A stretch of 64,000 nt of DNA from Chamaecyparis obtusa (taxonomy: Eukaryota; Streptophyta; Pinopsida; Cupressales; Cupressaceae), in the NCBI GenBank assembly GCA_027943335.1, contig BSBK01002085.1, positions 1,412,501 through 1,476,500 on the forward strand, read 5' to 3'. The position numbers and the translations under genes were made by a program. The notes below the pieces were generated by a model. It was not told the DNA's origin. It ran no database searches and saw nothing but the letters and a program-made list of their open reading frames with translations. Positions 29,976 through 45,500 of this stretch are shown here, piece by piece. Within the stretch, counting starts at the first letter, position 1, and each line of letters opens with the position of its first letter.

Positions 29976-32900
29976 AGCTACAAACACTGTACTGACTTCC
30001 TTGCTTTGAACAAAATTTGATCATTCGTATCTTTAGAAAAGAGGCTCCATTTTTCAAGATTCAAGGTATTTTTTGGTTCATCTCGATGAGATCTTTGATT
30101 TGAGACCACTTTCACCAAATTTGGAAATGGTAAAATTGTTAGCTACAAACACTGTACTAACTTCCTTTCTTTGACCAAACTTTGACCATCTCTATCTTTT
30201 GAAGAGAGGCTCTATTTTCAAGATTTAACGTGTGTTTTGGTTCATCTCGACAAAATCTTCGATTTGAGACCACTTTCACCAGATTTGGAAATGGTCAATT
30301 TTTTAGCTACGAACATTGTGTCAACTTCCTTGCTTTGATCAAATTTAACCATCCGTATCTTGAGAAAAGAGGCTCCATTTTTACAAGATTTAAGGTATTT
30401 TTTGGTTCATCTCGATAAGATCTTTGATTTGAGACCACTTTCACCATATTTGGAAATGGTCAAATTTTTAGCTACGAACATTGTACTGACTTCCTTTCTT
30501 TGACCAAACTTTGACCGTCCATATCTTGAGAAGAGAGGCTCTATTTTTCAAGATTCAAGGTGTTTTTTGGTTCATCTCGATAAGATCTTCAATTTGAGAC
30601 CACGTTCACCATATTAAAAAATGGTCAAATTTTTAGTTACGAACACTGTACTAACTTTCTTGCTTTAACCAAACTTTGATCGTTCGTATCTTCAGAAGAG
30701 AGGCTCTTTTTTTAAAGATTCAAGGTGTTTTTTGGTTCATCTCGTCGAGATCTTTGATTTGAGACCACTTTTACCACATTTGGAAATAGTCAAATTTTTA
30801 GCTACAAACATTGTACTAACTTCCTTTCTTTGACCAAACTTTGACCATCCGTATCTTGGGAAGAGAGGCTCCATTTTTCAAGATAAGAGGTGTTTTTTGG
30901 TTCATCTCAATGAGATCTTTGATTTGAGACCACTTTCACCAGATTTGGAAACAGTCAATTTTTTAGCTACGAACACTGTACTGACTTCCTTGCTTTGACC
31001 AAACTTTGACCGCCCACATCTTGAGAAGAGAGGCTTCATTTTTCAAGATTCAAGGTGCTTTTTGGTTCATCTCGACAAGATCTTTGATTTGAGAGCACTT
31101 TCACTAGATTTGGAAATGGTCAAATTTTTAGTTACAAACACAGTACTGACTTCCTTGCCTTGACCAAACTTGTACCATCGATATCTTCAAAAGAGAGGCT
31201 CCATTTTTAAAGATTCAAGGTGCTTTTTTGTTAATCTCAACGAGATCTTCAATTTGAGACCACTTTCACCAAATTTGGAAATGGTCAAATTTTAGCGAAC
31301 ACTATACTAACTTCATTGCTTTCACCAAACTTTAACTATCCATACCTTGAGAAGAGAGACTCCATTTTTCAAGCTTCAAGGTGTTTTTTGGTTCATCTCC
31401 ATGAGATCTTTGATTTGACACCACTTTCACCTGATTTGGAAATGGTCAAATTTTTAGCTACAAACACTGTACTAACTTCCTTGCTTTGACCAAACTTTGA
31501 CCTTCTGTATCTTGACAAGAGAGGCTCCATTTTTCAAGATTCATAGTGTTTTTTGGTTCAACTTGATGAGATCTTTGATTTTAGACCACTTTCACCAGAT
31601 TTGAGAATGATCAAATTTTTAGCTACAAACACTATACTGACTTCCTTGCTTCGACCAAACTTTGATGGTCTGTATCTTGAGAAGAGAGGCTCCATTTTTT
31701 AAGATTCAAGGTGTTTTTTGGTTCATCTCAACGAGATCTTTGATTAGAGACCACTTTCACCAGATTTGAAAATAGTCAAATTTAAAGCTATGAACACTAT
31801 ACTGACTTCTTTGTTTTGACCAAACTTTAACCATCCATATCTTGAGAAGAGAGGCTCCATTTTTCAAGATTCAAAGTGTTTTTTGGTTCATCTCGACGAG
31901 ATCTTTGATTTGAGAAAATTTTTAACATATTTGAAAACGTTCAAATTTTTAGCTATAAACATTGTATTGACTACCTTACTTTGACCAAACTTTGACCGTC
32001 TGTATCTTGAGAAGAGAGGTTTCATTTTCAAGATTCAAGATATTTTTTTGTTCATCTTGACGAGATTTTTATTTTGAGACCACTTTCACCAAATTTGGAA
32101 ACGGTCAAATTTTTAGCTACAAACGCTATACTGACTTCCTTTCTTTGACCAAATTTTGATCATCGATATTTTGAGAAGAGAGGCTCCATTTTTTAAGATT
32201 CAAGGTGTTTTTTGGCTCATCTCGACAAGATCTTTGATTTGAGACCACTTTTACCAGATTTGGAAATGGTTAAATTTTTAGATACGAACATTGTATTGAC
32301 TTCCTTTCTTTGACCAAAGTTTGACCTTCTGTATCTTGAGAAGAGGGGCTCCATTTTTCAAGATAAGATGTGCTTTTTGGTTCATCTCAACGAGATCTTT
32401 GATTTGAGACCACTTTCACCAAATTTGGAAATGGTCAATTTTTAGCTATGAACATTGTACTGACTTCCTTGCTTTAACCAAACTTTGACCATCTATATCT
32501 TGACTAGAGAGGCTCCATTTTTTAGGATTAAAGGTGTTTTTTGGTTTATCTCGATGAGATCTTCAATTTGAGACCACTTTCACCAACTTTGGAAATGGTC
32601 AAATTTTTAGCTAACTTTACTGACTTCCTTGCTTTGACCAAACTTTGATCATCTATATCTTGAGAAGACGCTTCATTTTTCAAGATTCAAGATATTTTTT
32701 GATTCATTTCGACGAGATCTTTGATTTGAGACCACTTTGACTAGATTTGGAAATGGTCAAATTTTTAGCTACAAACACTGTACTGATTTCTTTTCTTTGA
32801 CCATTCATATCTTGATATGAGAGGCTCTATTTTTCAAAATTTAATATTTTTTTGGTTTATCTCAACAAGATATTCGATTTGAGACCACTTTCACCATATC

Positions 32901-33525
32901 TGGAAATGGTTAATTTTTTAGCTATAAACATTCTACTAACTTTCTTGCTTTGACCAAACATTGAAAGTCTGTATCTTGAGGAGAGAGGCTCTATATTTTA
33001 GGATTCAAGGTGTTTTTTGCTTCATCTTGATGAGATCTTCTATTTAAGACCACTTTCACCAGATTTGAAAATGGTCAAATTTTTAGCTACGAACATTGTA
33101 CTAACTTCTTTGCTTTGACCAAAATTTGACTATCCATATCTTAAAAAGAGAGGCTTTGTTTTTCATGATTAAAGGTGTTTTTTGGTTCATCTCGATGAGA
33201 TCTTCGATTTGAGACCACTTTTACCAAATTTGAAAATGATCAAATTTTTAGCTATGAATATTGTATTGACTTCCTTTCTTTGACCAAACTTTGACCATCT
33301 GAATCTTGAAAAGAGAGGCTCCATTTTTTAAGATTCAAGGTGTTTTTTGGTTCATCTCGACGAGATCTTCGATTTCAGACCACTTTCACAAGATTTGCAA
33401 AATGGTCAAATTTTTAACTAAAAACACTATACTGACTTCCTTGCTTTCACCAAACTCTAACCATCCATATCTTGAGAAGAGAGACTCCATTTTTAAATAT
33501 TCAAAGGTTTTTTTAGTTCACCTCG
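29976..33525 (+). repeat. 165 bp satellite, forward block (about 21 units)
   Basis: Successive units start at 29976, 30141, 30305, 30470 and 30635, giving a period of 164-165 bp. Each unit runs agctacgaacactgtactga, through ctttgaccaaactttgacc, ggctccatttttcaagattc, ttttttggttcatctcgacg and caccagatttggaaatggtc. Nearly all units here have the aagattcaagg variant. The length is nucleosome-scale, as in many centromeric or heterochromatic plant satellites, but location on the chromosome cannot be read from this. Confidence 0.95.
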
Positions 33526-36500
33526 AGTCATAAAAAATAAAGCTTATTTTCTCAAGATACAGATGATCAAAGCTTGGTTAAAGTAAGGAAGTCAGTACAG
33601 TGTTCGTAGCTAAAAATTTAACTATTTCCAAATATGGTGTAAGTGGTCTCAAATCGAAGATCTCATCGAGATGAACCAAAAAACACCTTGAATCGTGAAA
33701 ACTAGAGCTATTTTCTAGAGATACTAACAGTCAAAATTTGGTCAAAGAAAGGAAGTCAATTCAGTGTTTGTAGCTAAAAATTTGATAATTTTCAAATCTG
33801 GTGAAACTGGTCTCAATTCAAAGATCTCATTGAGATGAACCAAAAAACACATTGAATCATGAAAATGGAGCCTCTTTTCTCAAGATATGGTCGATCAAAG
33901 TTTGGTCAAAGAAAGGAAGTCAGTATAATGTTCATATCAAAAAATTTGACCATTCCAAATTTTGTGAAAGTGGTCTCAAATCGAAGATCTCGTTGAGATG
34001 AACCAAAAACACCTTGAATTGTGAAAAAAAATAGCCTCTTTTCTCCAGATATGGATGGTTAAATTTTGGTCTGAGTAAAGAAGTCAGTACAGTGTTCATA
34101 GCTAAAAATTTCACCATTTCCAAATCTAGTAAAATTTGTCTCAAATCAAAGATCTCGTCTAGATGAGCCAAAAAACACCTTGAATCTTGAAAAATGGAGC
34201 CTCTTTTCTCATGATACAGATGGTCAAAGTTTGGTCAAAGCAAGGAAGTTAGTACACCGGTTGTAGCTAAAAAATTTTCCCTTTCCAAATTTGGTGAAAG
34301 TGGTCTCAAAGCAAATATCTTATTGGGATGAACTAAAAAACACCTTGAATCGTGAAAATTGGAGATTCTTTTCACAAGACATGGATGGTCAAAGCAAAGA
34401 TGTTAGTATAATGTTCGTAGCTAAAAATTTGACTATTTCCAAATCTAGTGGAAGTGGTCTCAAATTGAATATCTCATCGAGATGAACCAAAAAACACCTT
34501 GAATCATGTAAAATAGAGTTTGATTTCTCAACATACAGATGATCAAAGTTTGGTCAAAGTAAGGAAGTCAATACAATGTTCGTAGCTAAAAATTTTACCA
34601 TTTCCAAATCTGGTGAAAGTGGTCTCAAATTGAAGATCTCATCAAGATGAACCAAAAAACACCTTATATCTTGAAAAACATAGCCTATTTTCTCTAAATA
34701 CGATTGGTCAAAGTTTTTTCAAAGCAAGGAAGTCAGTACAGTGTTCGTAGTGAAAAATTTCACCATTTCCAAATTTGGTGAAAGTGGTCTCAAATCAAAA
34801 ATGTCATCGGGAATGAACCAAAAAACACCTTGAATCTTGAAAAATAGAGCCTTTTTTCTCAAGATATAAATGGTCAATGTTTGGTTAAAGCAAAGAAGTC
34901 AGTACAACATTTATAGATAAAATTTGACCATTTCCAAATCTTGTGAAAGTGGTCTCAAATCAAAGATCTCATCGAGATGAACCAAAAAACACCATGTATC
35001 TTGAAAAATAGAGCCTTTTTTCTCAAGATACAGATGGTCAAATTTTGGCCAAAGAAAAGATGTCAGTACAGTATTCATAGCTAAAATTTGACCACTTCCA
35101 AATGTGGTGAAAGTGGTCTCAAATCAAAGATCTCATCGAGATGAATAAAAAAACACCTTGAATTGTAAAAAATAGAGTCTATTTTCGCAAGATACGGACG
35201 ATCAAAGTTTGGTCAAAGCAAGGAAGTCATTACAATTTTTGTAGCTAATAATTTGAATATTTCCAAATTTGGTGAAAGAAGTCTCAAATTGAAGATCTCA
35301 TTAAAATGAACCAAAAAACACTTTGAATCTTAAAAATTTGAGCCTATTTTCTCAAGATATAGACGGTCAAAGTTTGGTCAAAGCAAAGAATTTAATATAG
35401 TGTTCATAGCTAAAACTTTGACCATTTCCAAATCTGGTGAAAGTGCTCTCAAATTGAAGATCTCGTTGAGATGAACCAAAAAACACCTTGAATCATGAAA
35501 ATCGGAGTCTATTTTTTTAAGATACAGGCGGTCAAAGTTTTGTCAAAGTAATGAAGTCAGCTTAGTGTTCATAGCTAAAAATTTGACTATTTTGAAATCT
35601 AGTGAAAGAGTTTGTAAATCAAAGATCTAATTGAGATGAACCAAAACACACCTTGAATCATGAAAAATGGATCCTCTTTTCTCAAGATACGGATGCTCAA
35701 AGTTTGGTCAAAGCAATGAATTCAATATAGTGTTTGTAGCTAAAAATTTGACCATTTTGAAATCTGGTGAAATAGTCTCAAATCAAAAATCTCTTTGAGC
35801 TTAACCAAAAAATACCTTGAATCGTGAAAAATAGAGCCTCTTTTCTCAAGATACGGATGTTCAAAGTTTGGTCAAAGTAAGGAAGTCAGTACAATGTTCG
35901 TAGCTAAAAATTTGACTATTTCTAAATATAGTGAAAGTGGTCTCAAATCGAAGATGTCATCGAGATGAACCAAAAAATACCTTGAATCTTAAAAAATAAA
36001 GCCTCTTTTCTCAAGATACGGATGATCAAAATTTGGTCAAAGTAAGGAAGGTGATACAGTGTGCGTAGTTAAAATTTGACCATTTCAAATTTGGTTAAAG
36101 TGGTCACAAATTGAAGATCTCATCAAGATGAACAAAAAAGTACTTTGAGTTGTGAAAATTGGAGCTTATTTTCTCAACATATAGACGGTCAAAGTTTGGT
36201 CAAATCAAAGAAATCAGTACAGTGTTCCTAGCTAAAAAATTTAGTGTTTCCAAATCTGGTCAAAGTGGTCTCAAATCGAAGATCTCATCAGGATGAACCA
36301 AAAAACACCTTAAATCTTAATAAATGGAGCCTCTTTTTTCGAGATAGGGATGGTCAAAGTTTGGTCAAAGAAAGGAAGTCAGTACAACATTTGTAGATAA
36401 AAATTTGACCATTTCCAAATCAAGTGAAAGTGGTCTCAAATCAAAAATCTCATCGAGATGAACTAAAAAATATCTTAAATCTTGAAAAATAGAGCATGTT

Positions 36501-39500
36501 TTCTCAAGATACAAATGGTCAATGTTTGGTCAAAGCAAGGAAGTCAATACACTGTTCATAACTAAACATTTGATAGTTTTTAAATTTGTTGAAAGTAGTC
36601 TCTAAATCGAAGATCTCATCGAGATGAACCAAAAAACATCTTGAATCTTGAAAAATGCAGCTTGTTTTCTCAAGCTACGGATGGTCAAAGTTTGGTCAAA
36701 GCAAGGAAGTTAGTTCAATGTTCGTAGCTAAAAAAGTGTCTGTTTCCAAATCTAGTGAAAGTGGTCTCAAATCAAAGATCTCATCGAGATGAACCAAAAA
36801 ACACCTTGAATCATGAAAAATGGAGCCTTGTTTCTCAAGATATGAATGGTTAAAGTTTAGTCAAAGCAAGGAAGTCAGTTCAGTATTCGTAGCTAAAAAT
36901 TTAATCATTTCTAAATCTGGTGAAAGTGGTCTCAAATCAAAGATCTTATCGAGACGAACCAAAAAATACCTTAAATCATGAAAAATGGAGCATATTTTTT
37001 AAAGATACAGATGGTCAAAGTAAGGAAGTTAGTTTATTATTCATACCTAAAAATTTGACCATTTTCAAATCTAGTGAAAATGGTCTCAAATCAAAGATCT
37101 CATCAAGATGAACCAAAAAATACTTTGAATCATAAAAAATAGAGCCTATTTTCTCAAGATACAGACGATCAAAGTTTGGTGAAAGCAAATGAAGTCATTA
37201 CAATGTTTGTAGCTAAAAATTTGACTGTTTCCAAATCTGGTGAAAGTGGTCTCAAATCGAAGATCTCATTAAGATTAACCAAAAAACACCTTGAATCTTA
37301 AAACATGGAGCCTCTTTTCTCAAGATATGGACAATCAAATTTTGGTGAAAATAAGGAAGTCAGTATAGTGTCCATAGCTAAAAATTTGACCGTTTCTAAA
37401 TCTGGTGAAAGTGGTCTCAAATCGAATATCTCATCAAGATGAACCAAAAAACATCTTGAATCATAAAAAATGGAGCTTATTTTCTCAAGATACGGACTGT
37501 CAAAGTTTGGTCAAAGCAAGGAAGTCAGTACAGTGTTCCTAGCTAAAAATTTGATAGTTTTCAAATCTTGTGAAAGTGATCTCAAATCAAAAATTCCGTC
37601 GAGATGAACTTAAAAATATCTTGAATCTTGAAAAATGGAGCATCTTTTCTCAAGATACAAACAATCAAAATTTGGTCAAAGCAAAGAAGTCAGTACAATG
37701 TTCGTAGCTAAAAATTTGACAATTTCCAAATCTGGTGAAAGTGGTCTCAAATCGAAGATCTTGTCAAGATGAACCAAAAAGCACCTTGAATGGTGAAAAA
37801 TAAAGCCTATTTTCTCAAGATATAGATGGTCAAAGTTTGGTCAAAGTAAGAAAGTTATTACAGTGTTCGTAGCTAAAAATTTGACCATTTCCAAATCTAG
37901 TGAAAATGGTCTCAAATTGAAGATCTTGTCGAGATGAACTAAAAAACATCTTAAATCTTAAAAAATAGAGCATATTTTCTCAAGATACGGATGGTCAAAG
38001 TTTGGTCAAAGCAAGGAAGTTAGTACAGTGTTTGCAACTAAAAATTTTACCATTTGCAAATCAAGTGAAGGGGTCTCAAATTGAAGATCTCATCGAGCTG
38101 AACCATAAAATAACTTGAATCATAAAAAATAGAGCTTCTTTTCTGAAGATACAGATGGTCAAAGTTTAGTCAAAGTAAAGAAGTCAATTCAGTGTTCATA
38201 GATAAAAGTTTGACCATTTCCAAATCTGGTGAAAGTGGTCTCAAATCGATGATCTCGTCAAGATGAACCAAAAAATACCTTGAATCATGAAAAATGGAGC
38301 CTATTTTCTTGAGATACAGACCATCAAAGTTTGGTGAAAACAAGAAAATCAGTACAATGTTCGTAGCCAAAAATTTGACAGTTTCTAAATCTTGTAAAAG
38401 TGGTCTCAATCAAAAATCTCATTAAGATGAACCAAAAAACACCTTGAATCTTTAAAAATGAAACCTATTTTTTCAAGATACGGATGGTCAAAGTTTGGTT
38501 AAAGCAAGGAAGTTAGTACAGTGTCCATAGCTAAAAATTTGACCATTTCTAAATATGGTAAAAGTGGTCTCAAATCAAAGATCTTGTCGTGATGAACCAA
38601 AAAATATATTGAATTATAAAAAATAGAGCCTATTTTCTCAAAATACGGATGATCAAAGTTTGGTCAAAGCAAGGAAGTCAGTATAGTGTTCGTAGCTAAA
38701 TATTTGATTGTTTCCAAATCTGGTGAAAGTGGTCTCAAATTAAAGATCTTGACGAGATGAACCAAAAAACACTTTGAATCATGAAAAATAGAGCCTATTT
38801 TCTCAAGATACAGATGGTCATAGTTTGGTCCAAACAGGGAAGTGAGTACAATGTTCGTAGCTAAAAATTTGACCATTTCTAAATCTGGTGAAAGTGTTCT
38901 CAAATCGAAGATCTCGTTGAGATGAACCAAAAAACACCTTGAATCTAGAAAAATGAAGACTCTTTTCTCAAAATAAGGACGGTCAAAATTTGGTCAAAGT
39001 ATGGAAGTCATTACAGTGTTCGTAGCTAAAAATTTGACCATTTCTGAATATAGTGAAACTGGTCTCAAATCGAAGATCTCATCGGGATGAACCAAAAAAT
39101 ACCTTGAATCTTTAAAAATGGAGCCTCTTTTATCAAAATACGGTTGGTCAAAGTTTGGTCAAAGCAAGGAAGTCAGTACAGTGTTCGTAGCTAAAAATTT
39201 GACCAATCCAAATCTGGTGAAAGTGGTCTCAAATCAAAGATCTCGTCGAGATGAACCAAAAAATACCTTGAATCTTAAAAAATAAAACTTTTTTTTCTCA
39301 AGATACGGATGGTCAAAGTTTGGTCAAAGTAAAACAGTCAGTAAAGTGTTCGTAGCTAAAAAATTTGATCATTTTCAAATTTGATGAAAGTGGTCTCAAA
39401 TTGAAGATCTCATTGAGATGAACCAAAAAATACCTTGAATCGTGAAAAATGGATCCTATTTTCTCAAGATACAGACAATCAAAGTTTGGTCAAAGTAAGG

Positions 39501-42500
39501 AAGTCAATACAATGTTCGTAGCTAAAAATTTGACCCTCTCCAAATATCGTGAAAGTGGTCTCAAATCTAAGATCTCGTTGAGATGATCCAAAAAATACCT
39601 TGAATCATGAAAAATAGAGCCTCTTTTCTCAAGATACCAAACGGTCAAAGTTTGGTCAAAGCAAAGAATTTAGTACTGTGTTTGTAGCTAAAAATTTGAC
39701 CATTTCCAAATATGGTGAAAGTGGTCTCAAATCAAAGATCTTTTTAAGATAAACTAAAAAACACTTTGAATCATGGAAAATAGAGCCTATTTTCTCAAGA
39801 TACAAACGGTCAAAGTTTGGTCAAACCAAGGAAGTCAGTATAGTGTTCGTACCTAAAAATTTGACCATTTTTAAATTTGGTGAAATTGGTCTCAAATCAA
39901 AGATCTCATCGAGATAAACCAAAAAATACCTTGAATCTTGAAAAATAGAGCTTCTTTACGCAAGATACAGATGATCAAAGTTTGGTCAAAGCAAAGAAGT
40001 CAGCATAGTATTTGTAGCTAAAAATTTGACCATTTTTAAATTCTATGAAAGTGATCTAAAATCAAATATCTCATCAGGATGAACTAAAAAACACATTGAA
40101 TCTTAAAAAATGAAGCCTATTTTCTCAAGATACAAATGGTCAAAGTTTGGTCAAAGCAAGGAATTCAGTACACTTTTTGTAGCTAAAACTTTAACTATTT
40201 CTAAATGTGGTGAAAGTGGTCTCAAATCGAAAATCTCATCAAGATGAACCAAAAAATACTTTGAATCTTTAAAAACAGAGCCTCTTTTCTGAAGATACGT
40301 ACAGTCAAAATTTGGTCAAAGCAAAGAAGTCAGTACAATGTTTGTAGCTAAAAATTTGACTATTTTTAAATCTGGTGAAATTGGTCTCAAATCAAAGATC
40401 TTGTCGAGATGAACCAAAAAATATTTTGAATCGTGAAAAATAGAGCCTATTTTCTCAAGATACGAACAGTCAAAGTTTGGTCAAAGAAAAGAAATTAGTA
40501 GAGTGTTCGTAGCTAAGAATTTGACCATTTCCAAATCTGGTGAAAGTAGTCTCAAATCAAAGAACTCGTCGAGATGAACCAAAAAACACATTGAATCTTA
40601 AAAAATGGAGCCTATTTTCTTAAAATACAAATGGTCAAAGTTTGGTCAAAGCAAAGAGGTTACTATAATGTTCGTAGCTAAAAATTTGACCATTTCCAAA
40701 TCTGGTGAAAGTGGTTTCAAATCAAAGATCTCATCAAGTTGACCCCAAAAAAAATTGAATCATGAAAATAGAGCTTCTTTTCTCAAGATATAGAGGGTCA
40801 AAGTTTAGTCAAAGCAAGGAAGTCAGTTCAATTTTCATAGCTAAAAATTTGACCTTTTTCAAATCTAGTGAAAGTGGTCTCAAATTGAAGATCTCATCGA
40901 GACTTACCAAAAAACAACTTGAATTGTGAAAAATGAAGCTTGTTTTCTCAAGATACGAACGGTCAACATTTGGTCAAAGCATGGAAGTTAGTTCAGTGTT
41001 CGTAGCTAAAAATTTGACCATTTCCAAAACTAGTGAAAGTGGTCTAAAATCAAAGATCTTGTCAAGATGAACCAAAAAATACCTTGAATCATGAACAACA
41101 GAGCCTATTTTCTCAAGATATGAATGGTCAAAGTTTAGTCAAAGTAAAGAAGTCAGTACAGTGTTCGTAGCTAAACCTTTAACCATTTCTAAATCTAGTG
41201 AAAGTGGTCTCAAATTGAAGATCTCGACTAGATGAACCACAAAACACCTTGAATCATGAAAAATGGAGCCTCTTTTCTCAAGATACAAACAGTCAAAGTT
41301 TGGCCAAAATAAAGAAGTAAGTACAGTGTTCGTAGCTAAAAATTTGACCATTTCCAAATCTAGTGAAAGTGATCTCAAATAGAAGATTTCATTGAGACAA
41401 ACCAAAAAATACCTTGAACCGTGAATAACAGAGCATGTTTTTTCAAGATACAAACAAACAAGGTTTGGTCAAAGCAAAGAAGTAAGTACAGTGTTCGTAG
41501 CTAAAAGTTTGACCATTTTCAAATTTGGTGAAAGTGCTCTTAAATCCAAAGATCTCATCAAGATGAACCAAAAAATACCTTGAATCTTGAAAAATGGAGC
41601 CTCTTTTCTCAAGATACGGACGGTCAAAGTTTGCTTAAAGTAAGAAAGTCAATACAATGTTCGTAGCTAAACAGTTGATGGTTTCCAAATCTGGTGAAAG
41701 TGGTCTCAAATCAAAGATTTCGTCAAGTTAAACCAAAAACACCTTGAACCGTAAAAAATGGAGCCTCTTTTCTCAAGATACAAATAGTCAAAGTTTAGTC
41801 AAATGAAGGAAGTTAGTTTAGTGTTCATAGATAAAAATTTGACCGTTTCAAACTTTGGTGAAAGTGGTCTCAAATTGAAGATCTCATCGAGATGAACTGA
41901 AAAACACCTTGAATAGTGAAAAATAGAGTCTGTTTTCTCAAGATACAGATGGTCAAAATTTGGTCAAAAAAAAGAAGTTAGTATAGTGTTTGTAGTAAAA
42001 AATTTGATTATTTCCAAATCTGGTGAAAGTGGTCTCAAATCAAAAATCTCGTCAAGATGAACCAAAAAACACCTTGAATCTTGAACAACAGAGCCTCTTT
42101 TCTAAAGATACAAATGGTCAAAGTTTGGTCCAAGCAAGGAAGTTGATATAGTGTTCGTAGCTAAGAATTGGACCATTTCCAAATCTGGTTAAAGTGATCT
42201 CAAATTGAAGATCACGTCGAGATGAACAAAACAATACCTTGAATCGTAAAAAATGGAACATATTTTTTCAAGATACAGATAGACAAAGTTTGGTCACAGC
42301 AAGAAAGTCAGTACAGTGTTCGTAGCTAAAAATTTAAGAGTTTCCAAATTTGGTGAAAATGGTGTCAAATCAAAGATCTTGTTGACATGAACCAAAAAAC
42401 ACCTTGAATCGTGAAAAATAGAGCCTCTTTTCGCAAGATACAGACAATCAAAATTTAGTTTAAGTAAAAAAGTCAATTTAGTGTTCGTAGCTAAAAATTT

Positions 42501-45500
42501 GACCATTTCTAAATCTAGTGAAAGTGGTCTCAAATCATAGATCTCATTGAGATGAACCAAAAAACACCTTGAGTCGTGAAAAAGGGAGTCTCTTTTCTCA
42601 ATATACGGATAGTCAAATTTAGGTCATAAAAAGGAAGTCAGTATAGTGTTTGTAGCTAAAAATTTGACAATTTTAAAACCTGATGAAAGTGGTCTCAAAT
42701 CGAAGATCTTATCGAGATGAACCAAAAAACACCTAGAATCATAAAAAATGGAGCCTCTTTTCTCAAGATACGAACGATCAAAGTTTGGTCAGACAAAGAA
42801 AGTCAGTTCACTGTTCATGGCTAAAAATTTGACCGTTTCAAAATCTGGTGAAAGTGGTCTTAAATTGAATATCTCATCAAGATGAACCAAAAAATACATG
42901 GAATCGTGAAAAATAGAGCCTCTTTTTTCAAGATACGAATGGTCAAAATTTGGTCAAAATAAGAAAGTCAGTTCACTGTTCATAGTTAAAAATTTGATCT
43001 TTTCCAAATTTGGTTAAAGTGGTCTCAAATCAAAGATCTCATTAAGATGAACCAAAAAACACCTTGAATCATGAAAAATGGAGCCTCTTTTCTTAAGATA
43101 AGGATAGTCAAAGTTTGGTCAAAGCAAGCAAGTCAGTACTGTATTCGTAATTAAAAATTTAACTATTCCCAAATCTAGTGAAAGTGATCTCAAATCAAAG
43201 ATCTCGTCAAGATGAACTAAAAAAACATCTTGAATCTTGAAAAAAAAGTTTTTATTTTTTCAAGATACTGATGGTCAAAGTTTGGTCCAATCAAGGAAGT
43301 CAGTACAGTGTTCGTAACTAAAAAATTGACTATTTTTAAATCTGGTGAAAGTGGTCTCAAATCGAAGATTTCGTCGAGATGAACCAAAAAATACTTTGAA
43401 TCTTAAAAAATAGAGCCTCTTTTCTCAAAATACGGATGGTCAAAGTTTGGTCATAGAAAGGAAGTCGATACAGTGTTTGTAGTTAAAATTTAACCATTTT
43501 AAAATTTGGTTAAAGTGGTCTCAAATTGAAGATCTCATTAAGATGAACCAAAAAGTACTTTGAGTCGTAAAAATTGGAGCCTATTTTCTCAACATACAGA
43601 TGGTCAAAGTTTGGTCAAAGCAAAGAAGTTAGTTCAGTGTTCGTAACTAAAAGTTTGACCGTTTTGAAATCTGGTGAAAGTGGTCTGAAATCGAACATTC
43701 ATCAAGATAAACCAAAAAGCACCTTGAATCTTAAAAAATGGAGCCTCTTTTCTAAAGATACGGATGGTTAAAGTTTGTTCAAAGCAAGGAAGTCAGTACA
43801 GTGTCCGTAGCTAAAAATTTGACCAGTTCCAAATTTGCTGAAATTGGTATCAAATCGAAGATCTCTTCGAGATGAACCAAAAAACACCTTAAATCATGAA
43901 AAATAGAGCCTCTTTTCTAACGATACCGAAGGTCAAAATTTGGCAAAGCAAGGAAATCGATATAGTGTTTGTAACTAAAAATTTGACCATTTCAAAATAT
44001 GGTGAAAGTAGTCTCAAATCGAAGATCTCATCAAGATGAACTAAAAAACACTTTGAATTATGAAAAATAGAGCCTATTTTCTCAAGATACAGACTGTCAA
44101 AGTTTGGTCAAAGCTAGGAAGTCAGTACAGTGTTCATAGCTAAAAATTTATCTATTTCCAAATCTAGTGAAAGTGGTCTCAAATCGAAGATCTTTTCGAG
44201 ATGAATCAAAAAACACCTTGAATTGTTTAAAATAAAGCTTGTTTTCTCAAGATATGGGCGGTCAAATTTTGGTCAAAGCAAGGAAGTTAGTATAGTGTTC
44301 GTAGCTAAAAATTTAACCATTTCTAAATCTAGTGAAAGTGGTCTCAAATCAAAGATCTCATCGAGATGAACCAAAAAACACCTTGATTCTTAAAAAATAG
44401 AGCCTATTTTCTCAAGATACGGATGATCAAAGTTTAGTCAAAGAAAAAAAGTCAGTAGAGTGTTCGTAGCTAAAAATTTGACTGTTTCCAAATTTGGTGA
44501 AAGTGGTCTCCAATCAAAGATCTCGTCAAAATGAACCAAAAAATACCTTGAACCATGAAAAATAAAGCCTATTTTCTCAAGATAAGGATAGTCAAAGCAA
44601 GGAAGTCAATATAGTGCTTGTAGCTAAAAATTTTGCCGTTTCTAAATCTGGTGAAAGTGGTCTCAAATCAAAGATCTCATTGACATGAACCAAAAAACAC
44701 TTTGAATCGTGAAAACTAGAGCCTATTTTCTCAAGATATGGACAGTCAAAGTTTGGTCAAAGCAAGAAAGTCAGTTTAATGTTCATAGCTAAAAATTTAA
44801 CCGTTTCTAAATTTGGTGAAAGTGGTCTCAAATCAAAGATGTCGTCGAGATGAACCAATAAATACCTTGAATCTTAAAATATGAGCCTCTTTTCTCAAGA
44901 TATGCATGGTCAAAGTTTGGTCAAAGCAAGGATGTCATTACAGTATACGTAGCTAATAATTTGACCATTCCCAAATCTAGAAAAAGTGGTCTCAAATTGA
45001 AGATCTCATAGGGATAAACCAAAAAAATGATGAATCATGAAAAATAGAGCATCTTTTTCTTCAAATATAGACGGTCAAAATTTGGTCAAAGCAAAGAAGT
45101 CAGTAAAGTGTTCATAACTAAAAATTTGACCATTTCCAAATCTTGTGAAAGTGGTTTCAAATCGGAGATCTTATTGAGATGAACCAAAAAATACATTCAA
45201 TCTTGAAAAATAGAGCCTCTTTTCTCAAGATACAAACGATCAAATTTTGGTCAAATCAAAGAAGTCAGTATAGTGTTTGTAACTAAAAATTTGATTATTT
45301 TCAAATATGGTGACAGTGGTCTCAAATCGAAGATATCGTTGAGATGAACCAAAAAACACCTTGAATCAGAAAAAATGGAGCCTATTTTCTCAAGATACGG
45401 ATGGTCAAAGCAAGGAAGTTAGTATAGTGTTCATAGGTAAAAATTTGACCGTTTCCAAATCTGGTGAAAGTGGTCTCAAATCGAAGATCTCGTCGAGATG

